Below are positions 1 to 8,506 of a stretch of DNA of 32,919 nt, piece after piece (the first letter of the stretch is position 1; each line of letters opens with the position of its first letter). Location: the NCBI GenBank assembly GCA_017633255.1, contig JAGBPS010000009.1:1-32919 (forward strand). Direction: 5' to 3'. This stretch comes from Bacteroidales bacterium. Its GTDB lineage: Bacteria; Bacteroidota; Bacteroidia; Bacteroidales; WCHB1-69. Below the pieces are notes generated by a model. The model saw only the letters and a program-made list of their open reading frames with translations, did not search any database and was not told the DNA's origin. A program made the position numbers and the translations under genes.

Positions 1-1
1 C

Positions 2-1447
2 TCTCAGCGTGATTATGAAAATATCTTTGAAGGCGAACTCAGAAAGTCTGGCATTGGTGTAAGAGCAACCAAGCAATGGAAACGTTACCAATTTTTACCC
101 TCTACGGGTGATTCTATTATGCGTACATACGGTTTTACCGCAGATGCGGATGTCGCTTATCGTTCCAACAACAGTATCGGCCCCAACCTTACCCTCGTTC
201 ATTCTATAAAGAACCTCTTGGGGAGAGGAGAGACATTCTTGGTCAAGGGTTACGGGGCTTATTATTGGTCGTTGCGCGACCGTCATTCGGGTGATCCGAA
301 GACCACCGACACCTACAAATTCGGAGTCGATGTCGCGATTATCTTCCCATACCTGCACTGGGCGGGGAAAAAGAAACCCGATGGCGATACTCGCTACCGA
401 ATTGGGTACAAGTACGAGAACATAGCGGGTGGATACGGTGTTCACAAGTTCTCCGGAGCTTTTTCGTATTTTATCCGCTCGTCTAGCCATATCACGCATG
501 TCTTTACGCCTTTCTCGCTCTCGTTGGTCAGAGTGAAAGTCGAGTCCTCAGATCTGATTAATAATGCGGCTGATAAGCCGGAACTTCTCAAAATACTTGC
601 AGGAAAGGAGTTTATTCCCTCCATCGGCTATGAGCTTACCTATAGCGATTACCGCTCCGTACGGAAAGTCAACACCATGTTCGATTTTGAAATCAAAGAA
701 GCGGGTAGCATAACTAATGCCATCTATTGCATCTTTGGACGCGAGTGGAATGAGCTGGAGAAACCGATTGGCAAAGTACCCTTCGATGAGTTTGTCAAGG
801 TGACGGTCGAACTGTGGAATAAGTTCAACCTGCCGAAACAAGTATGTATTGCGACGCGTCTTTTCGCAGGAGCCAATATACCGTTTGGCAACTCCGAATA
901 TGCTCCGCTTTCAGAATCCTTCTATGCCGGTGGTCCCAACAGTTTGCGTGCAGCATCCCCATACGCTTATGGGCCGGGAAATTTCTATAGCGCCAAATAT
1001 AACCAGAACTTTTTCCATGCCGGTGATATAAAACTCGAAGCCAACATCGAACTACGTTTCCCCATCGTATGGAAACTCTATGGAGCCTTCTTCCTCGATG
1101 CCGGCAATGTATGGAACTGGCGTAATACCTCCGACCTCATCAGCAGCGAGGATTATGAGCTACTGGCCGAGAAGATGGGATTTACCGAAAAGATTTATGA
1201 CGGATTTATCGGAAATCCGTATATCGCAAAGCAGATTGCTCTGGGTACAGGTACAGGATTCCGCCTCGACATCGACGGACTTGTTATCCGCTTGGACTTA
1301 GGTATAGGTATCCATGCACCTTACCAGACATACAAATATGACAAGGATGGCAAGCCTGATCTCACACGGCCGATTACCAAGTATTACAATATCCCGTCTG
1401 TCCTCGACGGCCTGCGCCTCAACTTCAGTATAGGTTATCCGTTCTGA
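2..1447 (+). CDS. Omp85/BamA-family outer membrane protein, TamL-like (C-terminal part)
   Basis: The frame is open from base 2, so the start lies upstream and only about 481 C-terminal residues are seen. The visible part is rich in alternating aromatic and polar strands ending in Gly-Tyr-Pro-Phe, a C-terminal Phe typical of outer membrane barrels. A segment reading AGGPNSLRAASPYAYGPG (about 943-996) matches the conserved loop-6 region of Omp85 proteins, and FFLDAGNVWNW (about 1090-1120) matches the usual strand after it. No POTRA domain is visible, as it would be upstream. Family knowledge: these barrels insert or translocate outer membrane proteins and lipoproteins; the Bacteroidota TamL lipoprotein is the closest guess. 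The usual loop-6 Arg-Gly-Phe/Trp tip reads Arg-Ala-Ala here. The next gene is convergent, with a 62-bp gap. Confidence 0.85.
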   Translation, partial: SQRDYENIFEGELRKSGIGVRATKQWKRYQFLPSTGDSIMRTYGFTADADVAYRSNNSIGPNLTLVHSIKNLLGRGETFLVKGYGAYYWSLRDRHSGDPKTTDTYKFGVDVAIIFPYLHWAGKKKPDGDTRYRIGYKYENIAGGYGVHKFSGAFSYFIRSSSHITHVFTPFSLSLVRVKVESSDLINNAADKPELLKILAGKEFIPSIGYELTYSDYRSVRKVNTMFDFEIKEAGSITNAIYCIFGREWNELEKPIGKVPFDEFVKVTVELWNKFNLPKQVCIATRLFAGANIPFGNSEYAPLSESFYAGGPNSLRAASPYAYGPGNFYSAKYNQNFFHAGDIKLEANIELRFPIVWKLYGAFFLDAGNVWNWRNTSDLISSEDYELLAEKMGFTEKIYDGFIGNPYIAKQIALGTGTGFRLDIDGLVIRLDLGIGIHAPYQTYKYDKDGKPDLTRPITKYYNIPSVLDGLRLNFSIGYPF

Positions 1448-1509
1448 TGAATCTCCATATTATCACGCAGGAAAAGTACGACGCCAAAAAACGGTATTGC
1501 CACCCCAAA

Positions 1510-2529
1510 TCAAATAAGGATTTGTTTCAAGTCCTGTACAAACGACATGACATCCTCCTCGGTGGTGTCCCAGGAAGTGACCAAGCGAATTTCGTGAGTA
1601 TTCTCGTCCCAAACGTAAAAGAAATGCTTCTGCAATAGCTTGTCGGCCAAGTCGGGTTCCATTTTCAGGAGCAGAATATTGGCATCAGGCGACTGGGTAA
1701 ACTCAAAGCCCAGCTTCAACAGTTCACGGTGCAACATGCAGGCCATCTCGTTGGCATGGGCGGCGTTTTTGTACAGCAAGTCGTCCTGCAAATAAGCGGA
1801 AAACTGTGCCGACACATAGCGCATCTTCGAGTACAACTGGGTGGACTGCTTACGCAGATATTTGATATTCTCCGCCAATTCAGGCCGGAACGCAATGACC
1901 GACTCAGCCATCATACAGCCGTTTTTGGTACCACCGAAACTCAGGATGTCCACTCCGGAATCCACTGTCACCTCTTTGAGCGTTTTGCCCAAAGCCACAC
2001 AGGCATTGGCAATGCGTGCGCCATCCATCAGCAAATACATATTGTATTGATGCACAAAGTCAGCCAAACTTTTGATTTCCTGCAAGGTATAAACCGTACC
2101 CAACTCACTGCACTGCGAAATATACACCAGTTTGGGTTGGGAGTGGTGCTCAAAGCCGAAACCATGCAGCAGAGGTTTGATCAATTCGGGAGTCAGCTTG
2201 CCATTGGGTGTGTCCACCTCTTTCACGGCCGCACCACTCAGGAAACCCGGAGCACCGCACTCATCCACCGCAATATGTGCTGTGCGAGCCGCTATCACCG
2301 CATGAAAGGGTTGACAACAGGCTCTGATAGCCGTCACATTGGCCCCTGTGCCATTGAACACAAAATACGGCTCGGCAATTTCACCAAAACAAGCTTTGAG
2401 GTCTTTCACCGCTTGGGCGGTCCAAAGATCATCACCGTAAGCCAAAGCATGATTGTTATTCGCTTTCATCAAAGCCTCCATAATTTGAGGATGAACTCCC
2501 GAATTATTGTCGCTGCCAAAACTTCTCAT
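1510..2529 (-). CDS. ltaE: Low-specificity L-threonine aldolase (PLP-dependent)
   Basis: A 339-residue protein of the beta-eliminating lyase/threonine aldolase family, which cleaves L-threonine or allo-threonine to glycine and acetaldehyde with pyridoxal phosphate. It opens with a family-typical MRSFGSDNNSGVHP segment. The PLP lysine is expected at K202 in SFGGTKNG, and the preceding LLMDGARIANA supplies the Asp that contacts the PLP ring nitrogen. Length is as usual for the family (about 335-350). It is divergent from the metallophosphoesterase gene, so it is probably a single-gene unit. The start ATG at 2529 is the natural one because the conserved SFGSDNNSG follows at once. A long plus-strand frame at 1729-2547 is only the antisense of this gene. 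Confidence 0.93.
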   Translation of the reverse strand: MRSFGSDNNSGVHPQIMEALMKANNNHALAYGDDLWTAQAVKDLKACFGEIAEPYFVFNGTGANVTAIRACCQPFHAVIAARTAHIAVDECGAPGFLSGAAVKEVDTPNGKLTPELIKPLLHGFGFEHHSQPKLVYISQCSELGTVYTLQEIKSLADFVHQYNMYLLMDGARIANACVALGKTLKEVTVDSGVDILSFGGTKNGCMMAESVIAFRPELAENIKYLRKQSTQLYSKMRYVSAQFSAYLQDDLLYKNAAHANEMACMLHRELLKLGFEFTQSPDANILLLKMEPDLADKLLQKHFFYVWDENTHEIRLVTSWDTTEEDVMSFVQDLKQILI

Positions 2530-2727
2530 AATATATTATTTTATTGATAGTCAAAGTATTAAAATATATCATCCCTAAAAGAACAATGGATTTGCAAATG
2601 TACACAGAATTCATGGATTTCTATATTGGTTGGTGAAATTTTCCAACGAAGACAGGACATGCCTCGTCTTTGCAAAACATAGGGAAAATAATCCCTTGGC
2701 ATATTCGTGCCATTGAAAGAATTTTTA

Positions 2728-2735
2728 TACCTTTG
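2728..2735 (+). promoter_or_regulatory. -7 promoter box TACCTTTG of the metallophosphoesterase gene
   Basis: Matches the Bacteroidota -7 consensus TAnnTTTG and ends 12 bases before the ATG at 2748. No TTG lies at the expected 19-20 bp spacing, so the -33 element is weak. Its position argues that the longer reading frame from 2670 is not translated. Confidence 0.6.
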
Positions 2736-2747
2736 CAGGCTCAAAAA

Positions 2748-3911
2748 ATGCATCACCCCATGATTATTGCCCTCCTCATTATCACCCTGCTGTTCATTTT
2801 GCCAGATTTGTACATTTCCCTTGCCTTGATGCGAGGCGCGGCATGGTGGACGCATCTGCTTTTATGGACACCTTCCATTGTGGCGTTTGTGATACTGTTC
2901 TCCGTCAGATTCAGCGGTTTGGGAGCTGTAAAAATGCAATTGTTTATTGGTTTGTTGCTCTGTATCGCCCTACCCCAATTGCTTTTCTCCGTTTTTTCCA
3001 TACTGGGCAAGCTTATCGGTCTGGCATGGCACCCTGCCGCCAATATCGGCAATGGGACAGGTCTCTGTTTGGCCTCTGTTTTGGCACTGGCCATGCTTTA
3101 TGGGGTAATATTTGGATGGAAATGTCTGACCGTCAAACATGTGGAGTTAAGTTTTCCTTCCCTTCCCGACGAATTTGACGGGTACAAAATCGTGCATCTC
3201 TCCGACCTTCACGTTGGCACTCATGGCCAACATACCGCTTTCATGGAAAAACTGGTGCAGCGTGTGAATGAACAGCAGGCCGACCTGATCGTATTCACTG
3301 GCGACCTTGTCAATACCTCAGCGGATGAAATCAAACCCTTTGAACAGGTACTGTCGCAATTGCAGGCTCCTGACGGAGTTATGTCGGTGCTCGGCAATCA
3401 CGACTATTGCCTTTACGGCATGGGAGAACGTCCCGCTGACCCGCGAGACGGAGCCAAGCAACTGATTCAGGATGAACGCCATATAGGCTGGAATCTGTTA
3501 CTCAACGAGCATCGCCTCATTCAACGAAACGGAGCACAGATTGCCATTGTCGGGGTGGAGAACACTGGCAAGCCGCCCTTCCCCGAAATCGGTGACCTCA
3601 AAGCCGCCATGGCAGGGGTACCGGACAGTGTTTTCACGATTTTGCTTTCGCACGACCCCTCGCACTGGCGCATGGAAGTGCTGCCCAACACCCATATTCC
3701 TCTCACACTGTCGGGCCACACCCACGCCGCACAGGTCAAAATCGGCCAGTGGTCACCCTCGCAATGGCTTTATTCCGAATGGAGTGGATTATACACTGAA
3801 GGGAACCAACATCTTTTTATCAGCGAAGGCGCTGGCGGGACCGTTCCGTTCCGCTTGGGTACACAACCTGAAATTGTTGTTTTCACGCTGCGAAAGGGAA
3901 TAATGCAATAA
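2748..3911 (+). CDS. Membrane-anchored calcineurin-like metallophosphoesterase
   Basis: A 387-residue protein with about four hydrophobic segments in the first 125 residues, then a complete metallophosphoesterase domain. Metal-binding motifs are in order: DLH at D153, GDLV at D186, GNHD at N217-D219, LLSHDP, and GHTH at 323-326. The start at 2748 is preferred over an in-frame ATG at 2670 because a promoter box lies between them. The family hydrolyses phosphoesters with two metal ions. Membrane-anchored relatives include YaeI-type enzymes and UDP-diacylglucosamine pyrophosphohydrolases of lipid A synthesis, but the substrate cannot be told from sequence. The catalytic domain follows the last membrane segment. 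nadB follows after 57 bp with its own promoter. Confidence 0.88.
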   Translation: MHHPMIIALLIITLLFILPDLYISLALMRGAAWWTHLLLWTPSIVAFVILFSVRFSGLGAVKMQLFIGLLLCIALPQLLFSVFSILGKLIGLAWHPAANIGNGTGLCLASVLALAMLYGVIFGWKCLTVKHVELSFPSLPDEFDGYKIVHLSDLHVGTHGQHTAFMEKLVQRVNEQQADLIVFTGDLVNTSADEIKPFEQVLSQLQAPDGVMSVLGNHDYCLYGMGERPADPRDGAKQLIQDERHIGWNLLLNEHRLIQRNGAQIAIVGVENTGKPPFPEIGDLKAAMAGVPDSVFTILLSHDPSHWRMEVLPNTHIPLTLSGHTHAAQVKIGQWSPSQWLYSEWSGLYTEGNQHLFISEGAGGTVPFRLGTQPEIVVFTLRKGIMQ

Positions 3912-3913
3912 GG

Positions 3914-3943
3914 TTGCGCATATCTTGTTTTTTCTTATTTTTG
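3914..3943 (+). promoter_or_regulatory. Bacteroidota-type promoter of nadB
   Basis: TTG at 3914-3916, exactly 19 bases, then TATTTTTG at 3936-3943, fitting the TAnnTTTG -7 consensus. The box directly abuts an in-frame ATG at 3945, which makes the next ATG at 3969 the more likely translation start. Confidence 0.7.
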
Positions 3944-3968
3944 CATGATTAAAACATCTACTGCCAAT

Positions 3969-5564
3969 ATGAGAAAAAAAGTTGATTTTCTGGTTATCGG
4001 ATCAGGCGTCGCCGGTCTGTGCTTCGCCTTGAAAGCCGCCAACTACGGCAAAGTCTGCATGGTTACCAAAGCCAAAGTCGATGACACCTCTACCAAGTAT
4101 GCCCAAGGCGGTATCGCCGCTGTGGTGTACCAACCCGACACTTACGAGAAACACATCCAGGACACCATGATTGCCGGTGACGAACTGTCAGACCGCCACA
4201 TTGTGGAACTCACAATCCGCGAATCGACTGCCCGTGTAATGGAGCTGGTGGAATGGGGTGTGGACTTCGACAAGACCAAGAATGGCAAGTTCGCCTTGGC
4301 TAAGGAAGGAGGCCACTCCGAATTCCGCGTGCTGCACCACAAGGACATCACCGGACTGGAGATTGAGGAAAAACTAATTATCGCCGCCAAGCAACACCCC
4401 AATATCGAAATACTTGAAAATCATCTGGCCATCGAAATTATCACCCAGCACCATCTGGGTATCGAGGTGAGCCGCCGTACCCCCGACATCACCTGCTACG
4501 GAGCGTACGTTTATAACCCCAACACCAACAAGGTAGAAACCATCTTGTCGCGTATTACCATGATGTGCACTGGTGGTATCGGCACCGTGTATGGCAACAC
4601 CACCAATCCTACCATCGCCACTGGTGACGGCATCGCCATGGTGTATCGTGCCAAGGGAGCGGTCAACGGCATGGAATTTGTGCAGTTCCACCCCACCTCA
4701 CTCTACAATCCCAAAGAATCGCCATCTTTCCTGATTACCGAGGCCTTGCGTGGTGCAGGGGCTATCCTAAAAGACGAGAACGGGGTGGAGTTCATGAGCA
4801 AGTACGACAAGCGAGGATCTTTGGCACCCCGTGACATTGTGGCCCGTGCCATCGACAACGAGATGAAGCAGAAAGGCTGCGACCATGTGTATCTCGATGC
4901 CACCCATATCAGCAAGACCGAGATTTTCAACCACTTCCCCAATATATACGCCAAATGTCTGAGCATCGGCGTGGACATCACCAAGGATATGATTCCCGTA
5001 GTGCCCGCTGCCCACTACTCCTGCGGCGGTATCAAGGTGGACGAATGGGGCGAGAGCTCCATCATCAACCTGTTCAGCTCCGGTGAATGTGCTTCTACGG
5101 GTTTACATGGTGCCAATCGACTGGCTTCCAACTCTTTACTTGAAGCCCTCGTCTTTTCTCACCGTGCCTGTCTCAAGGCTGTGGAGCGTTTTAAAGACAT
5201 TGATTTTTGCGACGATGTGCCCGAATGGAACACCGAAGGCACTGTGCTTAATGAGGAGATGGTACTGATTACCCAGTCTCGCAAAGAGCTGCAGACCATC
5301 ATGTGCAATTATGTGGGCATTGTCCGCTCCAACGTCCGTTTGCAGCGCGCTTTCGACCGTCTGGAGATTTTGTACAGGGAAACGGAAGATCTCTATAAGA
5401 AATCCATTTTGATTCCGGAAATCTGCGAATTGCGTAATATGATCAATATCGGCTACTTGATTATCAAGCACGCCATGAATCGCCATGAGAGCCGCGGTTT
5501 GCACTATTCACTGGATTACCAAGGGCATCGCGACGAGTCACAGAGCACACATGACCTGCTGTAG
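3969..5564 (+). CDS. nadB: L-aspartate oxidase
   Basis: A 531-residue FAD enzyme that oxidises L-aspartate to iminoaspartate, the first step of de novo NAD synthesis; NadA then condenses the product to quinolinate. It has an N-terminal dinucleotide fold (GSGVAG at 11-16), the aspartate oxidase signature TKYAQGGIAAV, the substrate-loop region HSEFRVLHHKD, SCGGIKVDEWG, and the hallmark STGLHGANRLASNSLLEA. The C-terminal helical domain ends with RHESRGLHYSLDYQG. Length is normal for NadB, and the GLHGANRLASNSLLE block favours NadB over succinate dehydrogenase or fumarate reductase flavoproteins. The ATG at 3945 is rejected because it abuts the -7 box. nadA and nadC are not adjacent. The TAG stop lies at the edge of a CCCTAATC-type repeat. 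Confidence 0.95.
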   Translation: MRKKVDFLVIGSGVAGLCFALKAANYGKVCMVTKAKVDDTSTKYAQGGIAAVVYQPDTYEKHIQDTMIAGDELSDRHIVELTIRESTARVMELVEWGVDFDKTKNGKFALAKEGGHSEFRVLHHKDITGLEIEEKLIIAAKQHPNIEILENHLAIEIITQHHLGIEVSRRTPDITCYGAYVYNPNTNKVETILSRITMMCTGGIGTVYGNTTNPTIATGDGIAMVYRAKGAVNGMEFVQFHPTSLYNPKESPSFLITEALRGAGAILKDENGVEFMSKYDKRGSLAPRDIVARAIDNEMKQKGCDHVYLDATHISKTEIFNHFPNIYAKCLSIGVDITKDMIPVVPAAHYSCGGIKVDEWGESSIINLFSSGECASTGLHGANRLASNSLLEALVFSHRACLKAVERFKDIDFCDDVPEWNTEGTVLNEEMVLITQSRKELQTIMCNYVGIVRSNVRLQRAFDRLEILYRETEDLYKKSILIPEICELRNMINIGYLIIKHAMNRHESRGLHYSLDYQGHRDESQSTHDLL

Positions 5565-5675
5565 GGATTAGGGGTTAGTGATTAGTGATTAGTTGCTACT
5601 ACTCCACACTGTGGTCTATAATAAATATTACCCACTATCCCCTAATCACTATTCCCTAGCCCCTATTTCCTATTC
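5562..5675. repeat. CCCTAATC-type intergenic repeats in inverted orientation
   Basis: Between the convergent nadB and META genes. The left side (5562-5592) repeats TAGGGATTAGGGGTTAGTG-like words; the right side (about 5631-5675) carries the reverse complement, such as CCCCTAATCACTATTCCCTAG. The two sides can pair imperfectly as a long hairpin and may act as a two-way terminator. The stop codons of both neighbouring genes (TAG in each) fall inside the repeat edges. A related block lies between murE and mraY. Confidence 0.7.
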
Positions 5676-6116
5676 CAGTTTCACGCCGGCGAAGAAGCGT
5701 AGTACCTCTCCCTCTTTATCTTTCAGGATAAGTGTATCCTTGATGATTTCGTACTGTTTGAAATCGCTATGGAGATGCCGCATGAATAACTTCTCCACTT
5801 TCATATTCTCACACAAGCGCTTGGTAGCCCCTCCGTATTCCATTCTGATACTAGTCTTGCCATTTCTGTAATTTCCAAAATAAACATTACAGCCCAAATT
5901 GCCAGTATATCTCCCGTCCGGATGAAATATGATGAAAGGAGTGATGATATTTTTGGGTATATCTTCTCCCTTCACTGACTTCAGCACCCAATAGGTTTCC
6001 ATCAAAGGTTTGTTTTGCGCCATCTCTGCCTTCTTTTTGGCCGTCATGCACGCTGTTACCAACAACGCAAGTAAAACCATAATAACAATTGAAAAAATCA
6101 CAGCTGTTCTTTTCAT
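5670..6116 (-). CDS. META-domain (HslJ-like) lipoprotein
   Basis: A 148-residue protein. Residues 1-23 form a lipoprotein signal peptide ending in a lipobox, LVTAC, so Cys23 would be lipidated and the protein anchored in the envelope. The rest is one META domain: ETYWVLKSVKGEDIP near its start, FHPDGRYTGNLGCN in the middle, GGATKRLCENM, then a final DTLILKDKEGEVLRF strand. META domains are found in HslJ and other envelope stress or small secreted proteins; no enzyme activity is established. The ATG overlaps the end of engB by 4 bases (ATGA-type coupling), so it is probably the last gene of the minus-strand operon. Confidence 0.85.
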   Translation of the reverse strand: MKRTAVIFSIVIMVLLALLVTACMTAKKKAEMAQNKPLMETYWVLKSVKGEDIPKNIITPFIIFHPDGRYTGNLGCNVYFGNYRNGKTSIRMEYGGATKRLCENMKVEKLFMRHLHSDFKQYEIIKDTLILKDKEGEVLRFFAGVKLE

Positions 6117-6742
6117 TCTTTCTCCTGTTTTTTTTGATTGTAATAATATTCGTTAATCTGATCGATATAGTCCAACAATTCTTGTTTTCCGCGACCATCC
6201 ACGGAAGAACAGACAAAGAATGGTGGCAAATCTTCCCATGTCTCCATCAGTTTGCGGCAAAAATTACGCACACTGACAGCTCCCTTGTTTTTCCCGATTT
6301 TATCCGCTTTGGTAAATACCAAAGAGAAAGGCATGCCCATCTCTCCCAATTTGTTGATAAAATTGATATCCAACTCCTGCGGTTCCAAACGGATATCCAC
6401 CAATACGAACACCGACTGGAGGTTTTTACGATATCTGAGATAGTTGTCAATCATCTTTTCCCACTTCTCGCGCATTGACTTGGAAATGGAAGCATAACCA
6501 TAGCCCGGCAGATCCACCAAATACCAACGTTTGTCCACTTCATAATGATTGATGGTTTGGGTTTTGCCAGGTTTTGATGAAGTCTTTGCCAAATCCTTAT
6601 GGTTAGCTAGCATGTTGATTAATGAAGACTTGCCTACATTGGAACGCCCAATGAAAGCAACTTCAGGTAAACGGTCCGCTGGGCATTTTTTGTAATCTAC
6701 CTCGGACTTGAGAAATTTTACACTCTTGATTTGGTAATCCAT
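6113..6742 (-). CDS. engB: Ribosome-biogenesis GTP-binding protein EngB/YsxC
   Basis: A 209-residue small GTPase of the EngB (YihA/YsxC) family, needed for assembly of the large ribosomal subunit and usually essential. All G motifs are present: P-loop GRSNVGKS at 32-39, the switch KPGKTQTINHY, DLPGYGYA, TKADK and SSVDGRG. Length matches the family (about 200). The start at MDYQIKSVKF is right for the family, which begins about 30 residues before the P-loop. It sits 2 bases after the GlsB-like gene and overlaps the META gene by 4, so it is probably cotranscribed with both. Confidence 0.96.
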   Translation of the reverse strand: MDYQIKSVKFLKSEVDYKKCPADRLPEVAFIGRSNVGKSSLINMLANHKDLAKTSSKPGKTQTINHYEVDKRWYLVDLPGYGYASISKSMREKWEKMIDNYLRYRKNLQSVFVLVDIRLEPQELDINFINKLGEMGMPFSLVFTKADKIGKNKGAVSVRNFCRKLMETWEDLPPFFVCSSVDGRGKQELLDYIDQINEYYYNQKKQEKE

Positions 6743-6744
6743 GA

Positions 6745-7680
6745 TTATTTAGATTTGATAAATGACGTTATATGGCGCTCCCTCTTGTTTTCGTATATTT
6801 CCGGTATATGAATCATGATGGCAAGTTCTTCCACTTCGCCAAAACTCGGATTATCGGAAATGCCAAAATACTTCAAGGAAGGCGATATCGACATGTATGA
6901 TTTGATGAGAGGAGGGATGACAGTTCCCATCGCTCTGACTTTTTTCTTTACGATAGCCAGGCTTTCACCTAAACTTTTTTCCTTAAAAACCGGAGTGTTT
7001 TTCTTGCTTACTTTCTTAATTTTATCGGTGGAATGAAAAGGCTTTACCAAATTCTCATCCCCTTGGAAATATCTTTTCAGGAAATCAATAATCAGTCGGC
7101 GAGCCAAGCGGCTGTAGCTGTTGTACATGGTCATTTTGCCGAAGAAATACTCTGTTTCAGGGTATTTCACCGCCAAGGCTCCCAGTCCATCCCAGATGTT
7201 ATCCAACGCAAAAAGCCCTTTTCGCGGATCGGCTGACACCTGATACTTCGGCTGTACAAAACTGCGCCCCAGCTCGATGGTGCGCGGCCATTGGTTCTGG
7301 ATGAATTGCGGAGAGAACTCGAACAATTCCGAAGTCGCCGTTTGCGGATAACCTTTCTCGTCCACTGGCGCATCAATGCCCTTCACAAAGCGATAGGCAC
7401 TCACAATCTCCTCCTCGTTCGGATTCCACACAATCAGTTGCTTCCACGCATGGGGGCCTTGATCAAACTCGTCCAAGTCGAGTTCCTTGCCAGTTCCACC
7501 CCCCGCTGCTCTGAAAGTAAGCTCGCGCAAGCGGCCTATCTCACGCAAAACATTGGGAGAATCATGAATATCCACCATGTAAATGACGTTATCCAACGCA
7601 TTTGTCTTCCGCAGAATCTTATCGTCGGTCAACTCCCATTTGAGCACGTCCACACTGACAGGTTTAATAATACTTTCCAT
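6745..7680 (-). CDS. glsB: GlsB/OlsB-like N-acyltransferase (COG3176, GNAT fold)
   Basis: A 311-residue protein resembling the haemolysin-like OlsB/GlsB N-acyltransferases. Visible blocks are LRELTFRAAGGGTGKELDLDEFD, IVSAYRFVKG, TSELFEF and WPRTIELGRSFVQPKYQ, then GLGALAVKYPETEYFFGKMTMYN, all typical of the family. In Bacteroides, GlsB attaches a 3-hydroxy-acyl chain from its carrier to the amino group of glycine, and GlsA adds a second acyl chain by ester, giving glycine lipids. The adjacent O-acyltransferase gene, 5 bases upstream, supports this pairing. The start at 7680 avoids overlap with that gene; an in-frame start at 7737 would overlap it by 52 bases. Glycine versus ornithine as acceptor is an inference from the phylum. 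Confidence 0.83.
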   Translation of the reverse strand: MESIIKPVSVDVLKWELTDDKILRKTNALDNVIYMVDIHDSPNVLREIGRLRELTFRAAGGGTGKELDLDEFDQGPHAWKQLIVWNPNEEEIVSAYRFVKGIDAPVDEKGYPQTATSELFEFSPQFIQNQWPRTIELGRSFVQPKYQVSADPRKGLFALDNIWDGLGALAVKYPETEYFFGKMTMYNSYSRLARRLIIDFLKRYFQGDENLVKPFHSTDKIKKVSKKNTPVFKEKSLGESLAIVKKKVRAMGTVIPPLIKSYMSISPSLKYFGISDNPSFGEVEELAIMIHIPEIYENKRERHITSFIKSK

Positions 7681-7685
7681 ACTCC

Positions 7686-8495
7686 CTATTGTTTGTTTTT
7701 CAACTGATAAACCTGCTCTTTCAGCCATGCCGCCCATTCCTTGTCTTTTTTTGAGTCATCAAAACGACTATAAGATATCGGTTCGCCGAAAAAAAGCTCA
7801 AAATGTGATTTTTTCTTTTTCATCATTTCGCGAGGCAGCAAGGTCATTTCCAAATTCGACTTGATTCCCAACTTTTCACGCAAATTGGCCACCCTGTAAA
7901 AAGTGTTGGAATTGCGCGCGTCGAAATAACAGGGAATGATATCCCGCTGCGTTTGTCTGGCTTTGGTGATGATGGTCTTTTTCCATTCCAGGTCCTGAAT
8001 TACCCCGTTTTTGCGACGCGAGCACAAGCCAGCCGGAAAATACAACAGCAGACTGTCCGAATCGAAAGCGTCGTGAAACATCTGACGCGCCTCTTCTCCC
8101 GTTTTCCCATGTTTGTTGATAGGAACAAAAATCTCGCGCAACGGCTCCACGTAATACAGCAAATCGTTGACGGGAAACTTGATGTCGCGACGATGCCGTC
8201 CGCAAACACTGATGAGTACCATACCGTCCAAGCCACCGAGCGGATGGTTGGACACAATGATATAGCGACCTGTCTCAGGAATCCGCTCCTCATGATGCAC
8301 CACCAGGTCATTATCCAAATAATCGACTACTGCATTGGTGAATTCCAACGAAGACAAATGCCCATGCTCCCTGAGTAGCATATTCATCTCATCCTGACAG
8401 ATCATACGCTCTATCCAACGGATGACGAAAGCCGGCAACTTCTTGTAGAGGCCGGGGTTCTTGTCTTGCAATGCCTTGGCGACACTCAGTTGCAT
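7686..8495 (-). CDS. glsA: GlsA/OlsA-like 1-acyl-glycerol-type O-acyltransferase
   Basis: A 269-residue acyltransferase of the PlsC-like superfamily. It has the variant NHPLGGLDG motif (H84 to D90), typical of the COG3176-linked branch where the His-to-Asp spacing is one residue longer than NHx4D. The second block reads FPAGLCSRR in place of FPEG. Role by family: O-acylation of the monoacyl amino lipid made by the GlsB-like neighbour, at the inner membrane. The start at 8495 is chosen because it lies just past the stop of the EnvC-like gene (8507) and because relatives begin close to this point; an in-frame ATG at 8558 would overlap that gene by 52 bases. The long start cannot be excluded. 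Confidence 0.84.
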   Translation of the reverse strand: MQLSVAKALQDKNPGLYKKLPAFVIRWIERMICQDEMNMLLREHGHLSSLEFTNAVVDYLDNDLVVHHEERIPETGRYIIVSNHPLGGLDGMVLISVCGRHRRDIKFPVNDLLYYVEPLREIFVPINKHGKTGEEARQMFHDAFDSDSLLLYFPAGLCSRRKNGVIQDLEWKKTIITKARQTQRDIIPCYFDARNSNTFYRVANLREKLGIKSNLEMTLLPREMMKKKKSHFELFFGEPISYSRFDDSKKDKEWAAWLKEQVYQLKNKQ

Positions 8496-8506
8496 AATCG
8501 ATGGTT

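Noticed and set aside
1729..2547. 272-residue plus-strand frame opposite threonine aldolase
   Set aside because: The minus-strand protein has full family motifs; the plus frame shows none.
2559..2580. Minus-strand promoter box for threonine aldolase (TACTTTG)
   Set aside because: It is one base short of TAnnTTTG and has no spaced TTG, so it was not listed as a feature.
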